The translations under genes and the position numbers were made by a program. From Hamiltosporidium tvaerminnensis (taxonomy: Eukaryota > Microsporidia > Dubosqiidae), in NCBI GenBank assembly GCA_022605425.2, contig CM061249.1, forward strand, positions 806,001 through 870,000: a DNA stretch of 64,000 nt. Direction: 5' to 3'. Below, piece by piece: positions 1 to 10,856 of the stretch; within the stretch, counting starts at the first letter, position 1, and each line of letters opens with the position of its first letter. The notes beneath the pieces are model-generated. The model was given only the letters and a program-made list of their open reading frames with translations, had not been told where the DNA came from and ran no database searches.

Positions 1-42
1 CCTTACTTTAAATTATATATGGAATATGAAATATTATTTTTT

Positions 43-219
43 AAACAGAAAAGGCTGTGAAGAGATTCTAGTAAAAATTGAAAAATAAGTGATATTTTTT
101 TCCAACTGAATTTTTTAAATACCAAGGAGTAAACAGAAAAGGCTGTGGAGATTCATGGAAAAATTGAAAAATAAGTGATAATTTTTTTTCAACTGAGTTT
201 TTGAAATACCAAGGAGGAA
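43..219 (+). repeat. Two ~88-bp imperfect tandem units upstream of syntaxin copy 1
   Basis: Two consecutive units start with the same block (aaacagaaaaggctgtg) at about 43 and 131 and end in a 'taccaaggag' block. They lie in the 5' flank of the syntaxin gene. The other inverted arm carries the same arrangement on the minus strand (about 19848-20023), so the tandem duplication predates the inverted duplication. Confidence 0.8.
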
Positions 220-363
220 ACCAATAAACTCATTGTTTACCTTTTTTTATAATTTGATACTTTCCCCAAAGAATTCTTACCGATTTTCTTTTTACTTATA
301 ATTGAATCTTCTGAAGATTAAAAAAATTCTTTAAACAATAATTTGTGTATTTATTGTACTTAA

Positions 364-367
364 CCCC
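364..367 (+). promoter_or_regulatory. CCC-type upstream motif of syntaxin copy 1
   Basis: A lone CCCC block in otherwise very AT-rich sequence lies about 35 bases before the ATG. Microsporidian genes are known to carry CCC- or GGG-like motifs just upstream of the coding start. The same block is present before copy 2 (complement of 19699-19702). Confidence 0.35.
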
Positions 368-401
368 TTTAGATTTAAAGATTCCTAACTTAGAATAAAA
401 A

Positions 402-1166
402 ATGGATAGATCAAAAGAATTTATGGCAATTGTTACTTCTACTTTTATACCACAAAACTCTTTTAGAAATGCGTCTTCTCATTTCAAAGATTTCTTTATG
501 CATCTAGAAAAAATATCTATAAATTTAAAAGAAATTGAAAAGGGATGCATAAATAAACACATTTATGAAGATTTTACGTTTCAAGAGAAAATAGAAACAA
601 CGCAAATTTTAATTGAAGATTTAAAAAAAAATCTTTCAAATTTTATATTCGAAGCTAAAAATGAACAAGAAGAGTTAAATACTGAAAATATAAAAGAAAT
701 GATAAGAAATCGGTTGTATAAAAATGCTATTCTATTATCAAAATATTTAAATCGAATAGAAAAACAAAAGAAAAATGAAAAATTGCGAAGAAATCGATTT
801 TCTGCGGAACAAGAAAATAGAACCGTATCTGAAACTTCTGAAACGAATAATCAGTTACAAACTGAATTGTTAATAGAAGAAAATGAAATTCAAAATTTAA
901 GAGAACGTGTAAGAGAAAATATAGCATTACAAATAAATGAACTTGGTCAAGTTGTTTCTGATATTTCTCTTCATGTTTCAATGCAAGGAGAGAATCTTAA
1001 ACGAATAGATGACTTAATGGGAGATTCAAGAGGCTTTGTACAAAAAAGTACCCATGAAATCAACAAAACATGGAATATGATTAGAAATAGAAGAAATACT
1101 TTTATAAAGTTTTTCGGATTTTGGATATTCTTAACCTTTGTTTTCTGGATTCTTAAAAAAATGTGA
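402..1166 (+). CDS. SED5: Qa-SNARE, syntaxin 5/Sed5-like (copy 1)
   Basis: This is a target-membrane SNARE for vesicle fusion, most likely at the ER-Golgi interface. Residues 1-10 (MDRSKEFMAI) resemble the Sed5/syntaxin-5 N-peptide (D-R-[ST]-x-E-F) that binds the Sly1 family. Residues about 25-130 are charged and helical, as expected for an N-terminal regulatory bundle. A SNARE heptad region spans about 165-225, with Gln195 in 'MQGENLKRID' as the candidate zero-layer residue. A single C-terminal membrane anchor lies at about 233-251, followed by KKM. Length and layout fit a Qa-SNARE. The gene starts at the first ATG after a CCCC block. A second, inverted copy at 18900-19664 differs at seven residues. 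Assignment to Sed5 rather than another Qa type rests on the N-peptide and the QGE..RID core, and is an inference. Confidence 0.75.
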   Translation: MDRSKEFMAIVTSTFIPQNSFRNASSHFKDFFMHLEKISINLKEIEKGCINKHIYEDFTFQEKIETTQILIEDLKKNLSNFIFEAKNEQEELNTENIKEMIRNRLYKNAILLSKYLNRIEKQKKNEKLRRNRFSAEQENRTVSETSETNNQLQTELLIEENEIQNLRERVRENIALQINELGQVVSDISLHVSMQGENLKRIDDLMGDSRGFVQKSTHEINKTWNMIRNRRNTFIKFFGFWIFLTFVFWILKKM

Positions 1167-1326
1167 TATTCTTAAAATAATATATTAATTAAATGCTAAA
1201 TTTATATAATTAATTCGTTGTCTTAATCATATTATTTAATTATAATTTAATTTTTTTTAAAAAATAAATGAGGTATAATCGTATTATAAGTTTAAAGCTT
1301 AAAAAAATTACAGTTTCTTTGAAAAA

Positions 1327-3341
1327 ATGAAATCTGCAGAAACCTTATAACTGAAAAATATATCTTGGTCTATTTTAGAATTTTTATAATTCTACTTTAT
1401 AAAAATCATAATTTTATATTTTAGAGTTTTTGCTAGTCAGTTTAATTTGTGTATTTTAGAAAAACTAAGAAAGCTTTAAGTATCGGATTCTTTATTTGTA
1501 AAATACTGATTGTTCGAGCAATTTAAAACAATAATAAAATGGAATGGGTTTAAAGGCAAACCTCTTTTGAATTACCTATTTTTATTTATTTAAATATTAT
1601 TGGTTGCGTTTAAACTTGAACAATCCACGTATTTCCATAATGCATGTATGAGTCTTTTAAAACATAATTTTATAGATGTAAATTCGGTTTTTTTTCATTC
1701 TTCAATTTTATAGAACGATAAGATCTGCAGATACGAAAATAACGGACTGTTGGAATTAATTTAGATATCTATGATTGAATCCTTACCAAAATATCGATTT
1801 AAATCTTTTTTTTGGTAATTTTTATTTGATTTAGTGTCTGTTATCAAATTAAATCGGTTTATAAATAGAAAACATAACCAGATACATAAAAACATACTGT
1901 ATTGGTTCTTAAACGCAAAAATTTTAATTTTATAAGTCATAAATTTTAAAGATACCTTATTATGATATGATGTATATTATTTAAACAACAAACCCTGGTG
2001 AATATTATTTGCTATAAATACGTCTTTTTTATTTAGAAATACCGTGTATGATTATTTTCTAAAAAATGAAATCAAAATCACTTATATTAAATTATATTTA
2101 TACAACCACGATGAAGTTTCAAAAGAAAAATACCCTTTTCATTGTCCTAAAATAGCCGAAGTGACTTTTTTTTTTATCAAAACATGAAAATATTCGAGTT
2201 AGCAGATGATAATAATTGAAAAATGTTGTAGTAATACGATAGAAAATGATATTTCATTGAGAAAATAATCATAGATATTGCCCTTAAAAGACTGTAAGCT
2301 TAAAAATTCACAATGAAAACCTAGCCTAAACTTTCTAAAGCGAATATTTAATTTAACTTCATTTCACAATATAATTTAAAATCTAAGATATAGATTTCAT
2401 TTGATAAACCACTTTCTAGGATATAAATATAATATGAAACCTCGCGATATAATAAAAACACGATAATATAAAAAAAATCTATCTATTTGATGACGGATAT
2501 AGTTACGCAGTTAAGATCATAGCTATAAAATTAATATCTTTTCTTGGATTTGAATATTTGTATTGTCGCTTTTTAATATCTATAATAATTTAACAATTAA
2601 ATCTATTTTCCTATAATAAAATTTCAAATAGTTTATGTGTTGTTTTAGTGTCATCTTGAAATGGAAATCGATAAGTCAAAACAGTGGAATTTTTAATTAT
2701 ATTAATTCATTTTTATATTTTTAAAATGATTTCTTATGTCTTTGCTTTGATAAAAATCCAAGTTAGTTTATACAGACCATATATACGAAAATCGCACAAT
2801 TTGGTTAAATATTCCGATTGTATTTTCTAGAACATCAGTTCAAAATAAGTGTTTTACTTATGTTAATCAACGAGATTATTCGTTTAAACATATATTTCTA
2901 TAAATTTAATATTTATTAGATTTTACCAAAGAAAACACATATTAATAACATTTGTTAGGAGTTGGGCAAATTGCATTGTTTGAAACTTGACATAGCCAAT
3001 TGGTCCTTTTAGTTATAAAATAAAAACACAAAAAAATAGCTTGCTTTACAATCATGGTGGTTTAACCGCGATGAAATTAAATTGAAATTCTGGAAATTTG
3101 TTTATTCGAGATCCATTAAAGCAATTTCTTAACTATCTATTTTTTCTATTAGATTTCGTCATTTCAACATTCTGGTCTTTTTCAAGCCTATGCCAATTAC
3201 AATAGAATTTATACATCATATTCTAGCTATTGAAAAAAATTCAGATTTGTGCTTGTTTGATTCTAACGGATAAGAATGTAATTCGAAAGTGAATAGAACT
3301 TTAAATATTTTTTCGAGCCCTTTGGATATTATTCTTTTGAG
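1327..3341. other. Gene-free AT-rich spacer
   Basis: No open frame with coding character on either strand and no repeat shared with the rest of the window that I could find. It begins exactly where the inverted duplication ends. Confidence 0.5.
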
Positions 3342-3729
3342 ATGTCGCCTTTTCAGTCTGAAAAACCTCTTTTATTCAAAGAAAAGCTTATACCGATTGA
3401 AGGTTACATAGTTTTTTCGGAAGGAAATTCTGATATTTTGATCATTAGGCTACTGGAAAGCATGTTTTTCCACAAAAGTTGTATGTTTTTCATGGATCCA
3501 ACTGTTCTTTATAATCAACTTTAATCATGATGAATGTAAAATAATTACTGTTATAAGGAATTCAGCTATTAAAGCTTACTCTGTTAAAAACATAGATTAC
3601 CGGCTAGAAGACTCTATTATCAATTTTATCAAAACGCTCGACGAATTAGAACCTATCTTGACCATAATAAATAGTCTGCAAATCTTTATGCGAAAATTTC
3701 AATCGAATCAATTTGAACATATAATTTAG
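3342..3729 (+). pseudogene. Possible decayed coding fragment with one frameshift
   Basis: A 60-residue frame from an ATG at 3342 ends at TAA 3522-3524. Shifting frame by one base at about 3520 continues an open reading of about 70 more residues to the TAG at 3727-3729. Both parts have ordinary amino-acid composition (for example DECKIITVIRNSAIKAY and IKTLDELEPILTII). I do not recognise the family. It could be a relic of a host gene or of a mobile element, or a chance frame. Confidence 0.25.
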
Positions 3730-3949
3730 TTTAGATTATGCTTTTTTTCAGAACATAATATTAAAGAAATACAGGAAATTTTTTATTTTACATGTCTTAG
3801 TTTTTATACTATTGGTACCACAAAGGAAATACAAAATCATGGAAAATTAATGAAATTTTGAGCTACACTGCTTCCATTGAAATGCTATTTTAAGTTAAAA
3901 GGAAAAACAATGTTTTTTAGTTTCAATTAAATAGATTTAATATTTTTAT

Positions 3950-4175
3950 ATTGATTAGGATATCAGAATTTACTTCCGTTGAGCCAGATTCGATCCCCCG
4001 GTTGGTGCACTCTTTATCTTTCGTTCAGAAAGTTTGCGTGAGGTTGACAACCATGCCAATAAAAAGAAAATTGTCCATGGAACATCTATAACTTGAAGAA
4101 GCTTTGATTCACTATTGGGTTCTGTTCTCCCCATAGAGAAGGAGCGAGCTATTAAATAAAAATCAAATATTTCTT
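3950..4175 (+). mobile_element. tRNA-Gly-derived SINE, copy a
   Basis: The head keeps a recognisable tRNA 3' half: a B-box-like 'gattcgatccccc' followed by 'ggttggtgca', which looks like a tRNA-Gly acceptor end. The A-box part ('gattagga') is worn. The head runs into a non-tRNA body (ctctttatctttc, gaaagtttgcgtga, aaaagaaaattgtc, gattca, tgttc). Block by block over about 220 bases this matches the minus-strand copy at 12910-13133. The open frame on its opposite strand is taken to be spurious. Confidence 0.6.
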
Positions 4176-4750
4176 TTACCATCAATATTTGCCAAATTTT
4201 GTGAAAGAATTTCATTTTTACCAGACGGAACAAATTTTAGGATTATAATCTTCATATAATCGATTATTGTATATTGAAAACCATAATATAAATAGCTTTA
4301 CTTTTAAATCGGAAAATAATTCGATTTAATTATTTCTAACAACTGATACACTTCAATTTATAAAAAAACCCATCCTAATTCAGACAAAAATTGCAGCTAT
4401 ATTTTACAAAAGCCTCGTAATAAAAAGTTACATTCTTTTATTTCAAATTTAGGCTTATAAACATGAGGCTTTAAACATTCATAATTTACATATTTAAAGC
4501 CAACCGTCTCAAATTTAGACAAATCACTAATTGAAACTAGAAATAATTATCAAACCTGTATAATGCTTTAATAAAACTTTTTTATGAAAGTAAAAAATTA
4601 TAGCAAGTTTTACAATTTTTTTTAGCAGTTTTTCGATTTTTGAATCTACCAAAGACTGATTTTTTTAAACAGTTAGTTTTTTTAAGAATGAAATTTATAA
4701 AAAAATATTCGTAATCTAAATAATTTAATAAAAGAACAAGTTACAAAAAG

Positions 4751-5947
4751 TTAAACATCGACATTTTTATAAAAATAGCATTGATCTCCCAATGCAGCAA
4801 CAATATTATTATCTTCAACTGCAATATTTCGAATTCGAGTTGAAAAATCCACAGTTTCAAGATCACTGATTTCACCAACACTGATTTCTTCAGTTGCAAA
4901 TGAAACTTTATCCAAAATAAATATTTTATTACCGAAATTGCCTGTTACAATCTTGTTTTGACTCACTTCAACCAAAAATTTCTCATAAGCAGTTTGACTC
5001 TCAAAAATATCATCTATTAAATTTCCATCTGAATGAAAAACCTTCACACTTTTTAATTCTTTATTTGTATTTCTCGTATCAAATAATGTGAGAGAACTTA
5101 GATCTCGTGCTACAATCGTATGATCATCGCAAAACCTAAAATCCGAAATTGATTTCATCAAATCATCAAAAACAGAACTATTCGTTCTTTTTCCCATTGT
5201 CATAACCTTTCCCGATGAACTTTTTATTCTAAGATCTTGAATATTTATTTCTCCTTTACTTGTTGAATAACCAAAAACCATATCATCGTCACATTTAAAT
5301 CTACTAGATGTTATAACATAAGCAAGTTCTTCATATCTAGTTGGTTTTATATCAATTATACAAAATGCTTTATCCATATTACGTGTACACCACAAATTTA
5401 TTTTAAGATAATCGCTAGATAATAAATACTCTGAATTTAATGATGAATGAAGTGAATTTATGGTATAAAGATGTATATTTCTTTGTTCTTTCAACATATC
5501 AAATTTATAACTTCCTGATTTATACATTAGTTTAGATTTTCTTGGAATAACATTCTTTGCTTCTCTATTCTTATTATTTGTTACAGGTTGAATATTTACT
5601 TCTTTAGAAATAATTTTTGCGGTTGGAATATCTAATTTACAATTCCATACTTTAATACTTTTTTCATTTGAAAGAAAAAGAATATCTGAAATTCCACCAT
5701 CCTGAATAATTTCAGCACACACAATTTTCTCTTGAATATCGCTACTTTCTAAATAATCAAATTCAGAAACATGGCTTTGTAATTCGTAATGTTTAGTTTG
5801 TGGATCATTGTAACACTCAAATTTTCCATCAGCTCGTCCTACATATAATTTTTGATTTTTAAATGTTACAAAGGTAATTAGTTCAGTGTTATTATAAGTT
5901 GTGGATGAAAGATTTGCGATTTGAACAATATCCGTATTTGTCCACAT
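4751..5947 (-). CDS. CDC55: PP2A regulatory subunit B (PR55/Cdc55-like)
   Basis: This is the WD40 beta-propeller regulatory subunit that directs protein phosphatase 2A to substrates in mitosis and stress signalling. It is 398 residues from the ATG at 5947; the family is usually about 440-520. Diagnostic PR55 stretches are present: 'HLYTINSLHSSLNSEYLLS..YLKINLW' at about 159-186, 'DIKPTRYEELAYVI' at about 199-212, 'GYSTSKGEI' at about 226-234, and a later 'ISDFRFCDDHTIVARDLSSL' region. The shortening is mostly in loops. The frame is open further upstream without an ATG, and another ATG at 6020 is in a different frame followed by a GTAAAT. I therefore chose the methionine of MWTNTD as start. 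Its neighbours are a SINE downstream and a RepA copy upstream, with no operon context. Confidence 0.9.
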   Translation of the reverse strand: MWTNTDIVQIANLSSTTYNNTELITFVTFKNQKLYVGRADGKFECYNDPQTKHYELQSHVSEFDYLESSDIQEKIVCAEIIQDGGISDILFLSNEKSIKVWNCKLDIPTAKIISKEVNIQPVTNNKNREAKNVIPRKSKLMYKSGSYKFDMLKEQRNIHLYTINSLHSSLNSEYLLSSDYLKINLWCTRNMDKAFCIIDIKPTRYEELAYVITSSRFKCDDDMVFGYSTSKGEINIQDLRIKSSSGKVMTMGKRTNSSVFDDLMKSISDFRFCDDHTIVARDLSSLTLFDTRNTNKELKSVKVFHSDGNLIDDIFESQTAYEKFLVEVSQNKIVTGNFGNKIFILDKVSFATEEISVGEISDLETVDFSTRIRNIAVEDNNIVAALGDQCYFYKNVDV

Positions 5948-6570
5948 TGAAGGATGGTTGCTCAAAATAAAATAAATAATAAATAATTGGTTTTGGGTCA
6001 AAAATAGTATTTACCTTCATTTTTTAATAAAAATTTATGATTTTACGAATTCTTTGAATAAATAGAAAAATAATGAACGAAATTAACTTTTTTAATAAGA
6101 AAAATATTTTTTTTAGGTTTCAAAAATAAAAAAAGAAATTTACAAAAATTACAAGAAAAATATATTTTTTAAGTTCATTTTAGAAATTTAAAAAACGAAA
6201 AGAATATGTAATTTATGATTGATTTTAAAGTTCGTAAAAAAACAAATTTATGAATCTCAAAAAAAATTTATAAAAAAAATTATTTTCGACTGTTTAAAAT
6301 TTAGTTCTTTCAACATATAGTTCATAAAAACATTTTACATTACTAAGTTTATTTCCTCAGTAAGTATGAATCAATATTTTTTTTAGATCTTTAGATTCTA
6401 GATTTATAAAATGTAAATTAAAATCAAAAAAGGAAAACTCAAATTTATTTCTTAGAAAAAATATTAAGGTTTAAAAAATATTACTCTGGATTAATAAATT
6501 ACTAAAATTGGAAATACAAAGTTTTCCATTTAGTAAATTATATTTCAAACTAAGATAAATATGATAATTA
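5948..6570. other. AT-rich 5' flank of the PP2A B gene
   Basis: Nothing coding was seen. An ATG at 6018-6020 (minus strand) is followed directly by GTAAAT, a possible 5' splice site, but no acceptor restores the CDC55 frame. Confidence 0.4.
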
Positions 6571-7245
6571 AACAATAAAAATTATCTGCCTTGAAATTAT
6601 TAGGAGTAATTGGTGTGTAGACTATTCATCCAATTTTTTGTAGGATTTAAACCGCATTACACTTTCGGTTTTAATATGAAAATTTGTATATGAAATGAAG
6701 ATCTATAAATTATTGAATTTTAAAAAAATTCTTTTTGGAATTTGACCTGTTTAGATTGAAAACTATGATTAAATATGTAAGTAGTTTTTATGTAAAAGCA
6801 TACAAAAATAGCCTTTCTCACACCAGTTAGAAGAATTAAACCTAAGAAATACAAGAAAATACCTTTAAAAAAGCAATAAATGCTATCCTATTATACCTCT
6901 GATAAGAAATATGAACATTCAGGGGAACATATACAGAGCACATAAATATATATGGGATGTAGTAGATCGGGTTTAAAATCTTAGAATTTTAAACGAATTT
7001 ATGTCTTGCTTAAGCGCAAGACACGTTTAGACCTGCGATCAATTGATTTAACGGAATTCAGGAAATTTTCACTTCAATCAAATGGGTTCTACACACCTTT
7101 AGGGGCTAAACCCGAAATTTTTAATTTAATGAATACTGATGAGCTCGAAGTTGCAGCCACTTAGTTTAAACTTAGACTTGGTTGAATTTCATAAAATGAA
7201 ATATAACACGTGCAACTGTTTTTCTTAAAAATTTGATATTTATTG
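6570..7245 (+). repeat. RepA copy 1 (degenerate)
   Basis: This worn copy matches the ~700-bp RepA family in order. The 5' block is 'attggtgtg..ttg.aggatttaaaccgcattacactttcgg'. The middle block is 'tatgtaaaagcatacaaaaatagcctttctcac'. A later block reads 'gggttctacacacct', and the 3' block runs 'gtttaaacttagac...tcataaaatgaaatataacac'. The ends are estimates from alignment by eye with copies 3-6. Confidence 0.65.
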
Positions 7246-7524
7246 TGTAAAATAAAATAAAATTTGATTTTAAATTTATAAAAAACAGTAGCTTATGAAA
7301 ATTAAATTTTTGAATTAAAACATAAAATTAACATTGAAATGAAACCATTGGAAATGTTTTTACGTTTAATTTTATTCACAAATATTTGCTAATGTTTTAT
7401 TATTGACTTATTTAAAATTAAATCGAAATGAAATCAAAATATTTTTTTACCGGTGAACAATTTATTGAACTAATCTCGTTTTAATTAGTATTTCAATAAA
7501 AAAATTGGTAAAGAGATAAAAACT

Positions 7525-7625
7525 ACTTTAAAACCCATCTGCTTTGCAATGTGTGTGCGGAATTGGTGTGAAAATTATTGTTGGGATATCGATGGGATAC
7601 AAAAAACACCAGATCTGTAAAAGAA
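7525..7625 (+). repeat. RepA copy 2 (5' fragment)
   Basis: Only the start of the RepA element is recognisable: 'ctgctttgcaatgtgtgtg' followed by 'gaattggtgtg' and a degraded 'ttgggat..' block. It lies some 280 bases beyond copy 1. The short minus-strand frame overlapping it is not supported as a gene. Confidence 0.5.
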
Positions 7626-8130
7626 TCCCACATAATACGAGTTACAACAGATTAAATAAAACAAATAGAAAACTCCCATATGTTTATCCTCCACGCTGAG
7701 AGATAAAAAAACTAGATTTCTAAGCAAGAACGGTTTTATAATACTAGGAAAATATATTTTATCACCAGAAGTCAATAAAAATAAACAAAATATGCATTGG
7801 TTGTCTAAAAAATGCTGCTTGTATATAAAACGAAATAAATTTTATTAAAAAAATCCGAATTAAATTTCCGGATTTACCAATATAAATTTGATTCTATTAA
7901 AAAATCTAATTCCCTATTATACTGTAATAAAAGAAAGATATTTTTTCTGAAATTTTATTAGATTAAATTAACCAGAATTTTTTTATTATCATTTATAATC
8001 AGAATTATTGTTATGGTTTTTAAGCTTATAAAGTATTTTTCATAGAAATAAATTCTCATTTTATATTTCTTTAAATAGATTATTCAAGTAAACCTTTTCT
8101 TATTATGTAAATATTATTAAGTAAAATAAA

Positions 8131-8364
8131 ATGAGAATTTATCAAATTATTTTATTAACTTTAAAAATTTTTTCACTTCGTTTGTCATATACACCATATA
8201 ATACAAAACTAGATGGTAGATTCTCGTTTGTAAAATATCATATTCATGTTCTATTGTTTCTTGAGATGATAATGAAGGAAATATTTAAAAACGAAAAAAT
8301 GTTAAAAATAATTCTGGATTTTGAAACTTTAAAAATACATTTAAAAATAAAGGAAAATGTCTAG
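8131..8364 (+). CDS. Small putative secreted/membrane protein, unknown
   Basis: This is a 77-residue frame from a real ATG in an AAAATAAA context. Residues about 4-20 (YQIILLTLKIFSLRLSY) could act as a signal or anchor segment, and the rest is basic and Ile/Lys-rich. I recognise no domain. The amino-acid make-up is close to what random AT-rich sequence gives, and the neighbourhood is repeat-rich, so it may well be a chance frame. Confidence 0.2.
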   Translation: MRIYQIILLTLKIFSLRLSYTPYNTKLDGRFSFVKYHIHVLLFLEMIMKEIFKNEKMLKIILDFETLKIHLKIKENV

Positions 8365-8513
8365 GTGGTTTTGAACATGTTTTTTGTTAAAGATTATACA
8401 AACATATTAATTATATTAGTTATATTAAAACCTTTCATAATGTATATAAATGTTTTGTTTTTAAATATTTTTGAGAAATGATTATATTTTTAATCTCTAA
8501 AAAATTTTAAAAT

Positions 8514-9280
8514 TTAAAACAAAGGTCTCTAAACTGTTTGGCTCACAGGCTACCTTGACTTTAAAAAAAAGTCCCCCAGGCCTAAACTCCTTAAATTTTA
8601 TGTGATTTTACTGAAAAAAATTCGAATGTTAAATTACAAGTATTTTTAAATCAAATTTTTAAGTTTCATATAGATATTCATAAAATGACATGTCTAATAA
8701 CGATATTTATATATAAAAATAAGCAAATGAATTTCTGAAATACTTTAAGAGTCTTCCAGCCATGCAATTCAATCACATTCATAAAATTGCTCGAAGTTTT
8801 ATCTCCGCTTTTTCTCTTCAAATTTGCGTGAAAAAATGTTCTCACTTATGAAAGAAAAAAGAATATCTACAGATTTAAATTAACAGATGAGCACTAGAAG
8901 TCATCACTGGTGATCTCTACCAGTAAATTTAATCCGAAATTTCAACAAATTTTCACCACAAAATCTCAACTTTATCAACTCATTATAGTAAATTATTCGA
9001 TATGTTTTTTTGTAATGCATTCTGATTATTTGTATAAATTTATAGAAAAAAATTGTCAGTTTAAAAAAAAACTCTAAACTCTACAAATTTTCTTTTAAGT
9101 ACAAAAGAATACCTAAATTATATATTATTTCGATTATCTTTGTATGATATCTATATATTTTTATTTTATTTCTTTAGTTAAAAAAAAACTTAATAAAAAA
9201 AAATCGTAGCAGGTCAACAAAATGTATCTGCGCCCAATGAAAAGTGTTTGCAAGACGTAGTATTGAGACCTCGGTTTTAA
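8514..9280. mobile_element. ~770-bp TIR element (MITE-like, hAT-like ends)
   Basis: The segment is bounded by imperfect terminal inverted repeats. The left end reads TTAAAAC-AA-AGGTCTC-TAAACT. The right end, read on the minus strand, gives TTAAAAC-CG-AGGTCTC-AATACT. Inside the left end, 'tttggctcacaggctacc' followed by a short C run resembles the termini of hAT-type transposons known from animals. There is no transposase frame inside, so it would be non-autonomous or a relic. Target-site duplications are not evident. Confidence 0.45.
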
Positions 9281-10391
9281 TAAAAGATTTTTTGCTCTAA
9301 AAATTCTTTATAAAAATTTTGGAACTAAAAATATGAACTAATATATCTTAAATTTTGTTAAAATAATTCTTTTGAATTTAATTGTAATTCTCATTTTCTA
9401 TAAAATCAAACATATTTTTTATTGTCATAAAAAGGTATGAAATTTTATGGCAAAAACAATTCCTAAATAAAATAAAACATTTTCTATGCAATTATTGAGG
9501 AGCAAATTGCTGTTTATAAATTTAATTATTTCTAAACATATAGTTCATTGAAAAACCGCGTATAGAAAAGAAATATTAAAAAGAATTATTTCACTTATTA
9601 CGAAAGTAAATTTTCAAATGGTTTTAAGAACTGATCAATCGAAAAAAATTCATGGTTTTGTTTTTTATAAAGAACTTGTGAGTATTTTGATTTAATAGTG
9701 AATTTTTTTGAATTTCTCTAACTTAATTTAATCAATTAATATTTAAAAATTAGTCAGAAATGGTTAGATTAATTATATTAACTAAACAGGTAAATGGGTT
9801 AATTTGTTTAAGTAGTTAGTTATTAGAGTAAAAATAGATTAATAAATGAGATTGAGAAATTTACGAAAGGAATATGAGACAACGATTTTTATTTTTAAAA
9901 GCAAAGAATTAGATATTTTAGAATTTATTTATAAATGCATATCCTACAAACTATTAAATATAAATTTCATGGATTGAAAGTTAAATTCAAAACTTTTAAA
10001 ACTTACTGAGAATTCATTTATTACACATTCTTTCTCAAAATGGTTGTTTTGTTCAATATGAATAAAAAATTAATTTAATAAATATAAAAAAATCAAGTAA
10101 AAAATTCCAAATTTTAAAAAAAAAAATTGTTTAATCTCGGTAACTATTTTGTTACCTTTGAAAAGAGAAATGGAAACCACACTTTTAATGATATGACAAA
10201 GGGTTTAGAATATGTTGTTGAATTAATATTTTCCATTTCATAAAATAAATTGTAAATTAAAAACTATAAATCAAAATATAAAAATGGTAAATTTTTTATT
10301 ATTGGAATTTAAATATAATTCTATATTTAGAAGAAAATTAAATTTAGGTTTATTAATTTTCATGTATATATTAAACAAAAATTAACGGTTA
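9281..10391. other. Gene-free AT-rich spacer
   Basis: Very AT-rich sequence with no open frame of note on either strand and no repeat that I could match elsewhere. Confidence 0.45.
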
Positions 10392-10856
10392 ATGAATAAT
10401 CATTTGATAGACGCTCCACCAACATATGAACAAGTTTTTAGGGAAAATGCTGCACATAATGAAGATAATGGTTCTATTACCTCGGGTTCTACAATTTCAG
10501 ATTCCAATGCTTCGGTTTCTACCATCAATATAATCATTACTAAACCAGCAAAACTCGATTTCATGGTCGTAACTTGTATGGAATGGAAAAATTACAATCT
10601 TAGTAAAATTTTAATATTTAGTCTGCTGATTTCATGGATAGAATTAATTAATCAATATCATTTTCAGATAGATTCTATTACTAATTCGGTATTAGGAATC
10701 CATTTAATACTTTGCGGTGTTTTTATAATGGCTGTATTAAAAAGAAGTAAAGAAGGAATCGGCTATTTAAAGATTGTGCTAGTTGTATTAACCTATATCG
10801 GACTTTTTATAACCGTTAATACTCTATCGAATATGCTGAAAAATCCGAATAAATAA
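10392..10856 (+). CDS. Small multi-pass membrane protein with PPxY motif
   Basis: The protein has 154 residues. The cytosol-type N-terminus carries 'DAPPTYEQVF' (residues 8-17). PPTY is a perfect PPxY motif, the ligand of WW domains such as those of Nedd4/Rsp5 ubiquitin ligases. A Ser/Thr/Asn-rich linker follows (about 23-48). Three hydrophobic segments lie at about 72-90, 98-120 and 124-145. Small membrane proteins with N-terminal PPxY motifs often act as Nedd4-family adaptors in sorting, but no homologous family is recognised here and that role is inference. The start is the first ATG after a stop-rich region. The frame is clearly protein-like compared with its surroundings. No neighbour within 2 kb gives context. 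Confidence 0.65.
   Translation: MNNHLIDAPPTYEQVFRENAAHNEDNGSITSGSTISDSNASVSTINIIITKPAKLDFMVVTCMEWKNYNLSKILIFSLLISWIELINQYHFQIDSITNSVLGIHLILCGVFIMAVLKRSKEGIGYLKIVLVVLTYIGLFITVNTLSNMLKNPNK

Larger units (their letters stand above)
1..1326 (+). repeat. Left arm of 1.33-kb inverted duplication
   Basis: This segment is repeated in reverse complement at 18741-20065 with only scattered differences. It contains a complete syntaxin gene with its 5' and 3' flanks. The inner boundary is sharp: both copies share the block ending in a short A run at 1326 (18741 in the other arm) and differ completely beyond it. The outer boundary of this arm is the window edge, so the duplication could extend further to the left. 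The other arm matches exactly up to 20065, the partner of base 1. Confidence 0.95.

Noticed and set aside
3970-4233. 87-residue minus-strand frame
   Set aside because: It overlaps SINE copy a on the opposite strand and has no counterpart in copy b.
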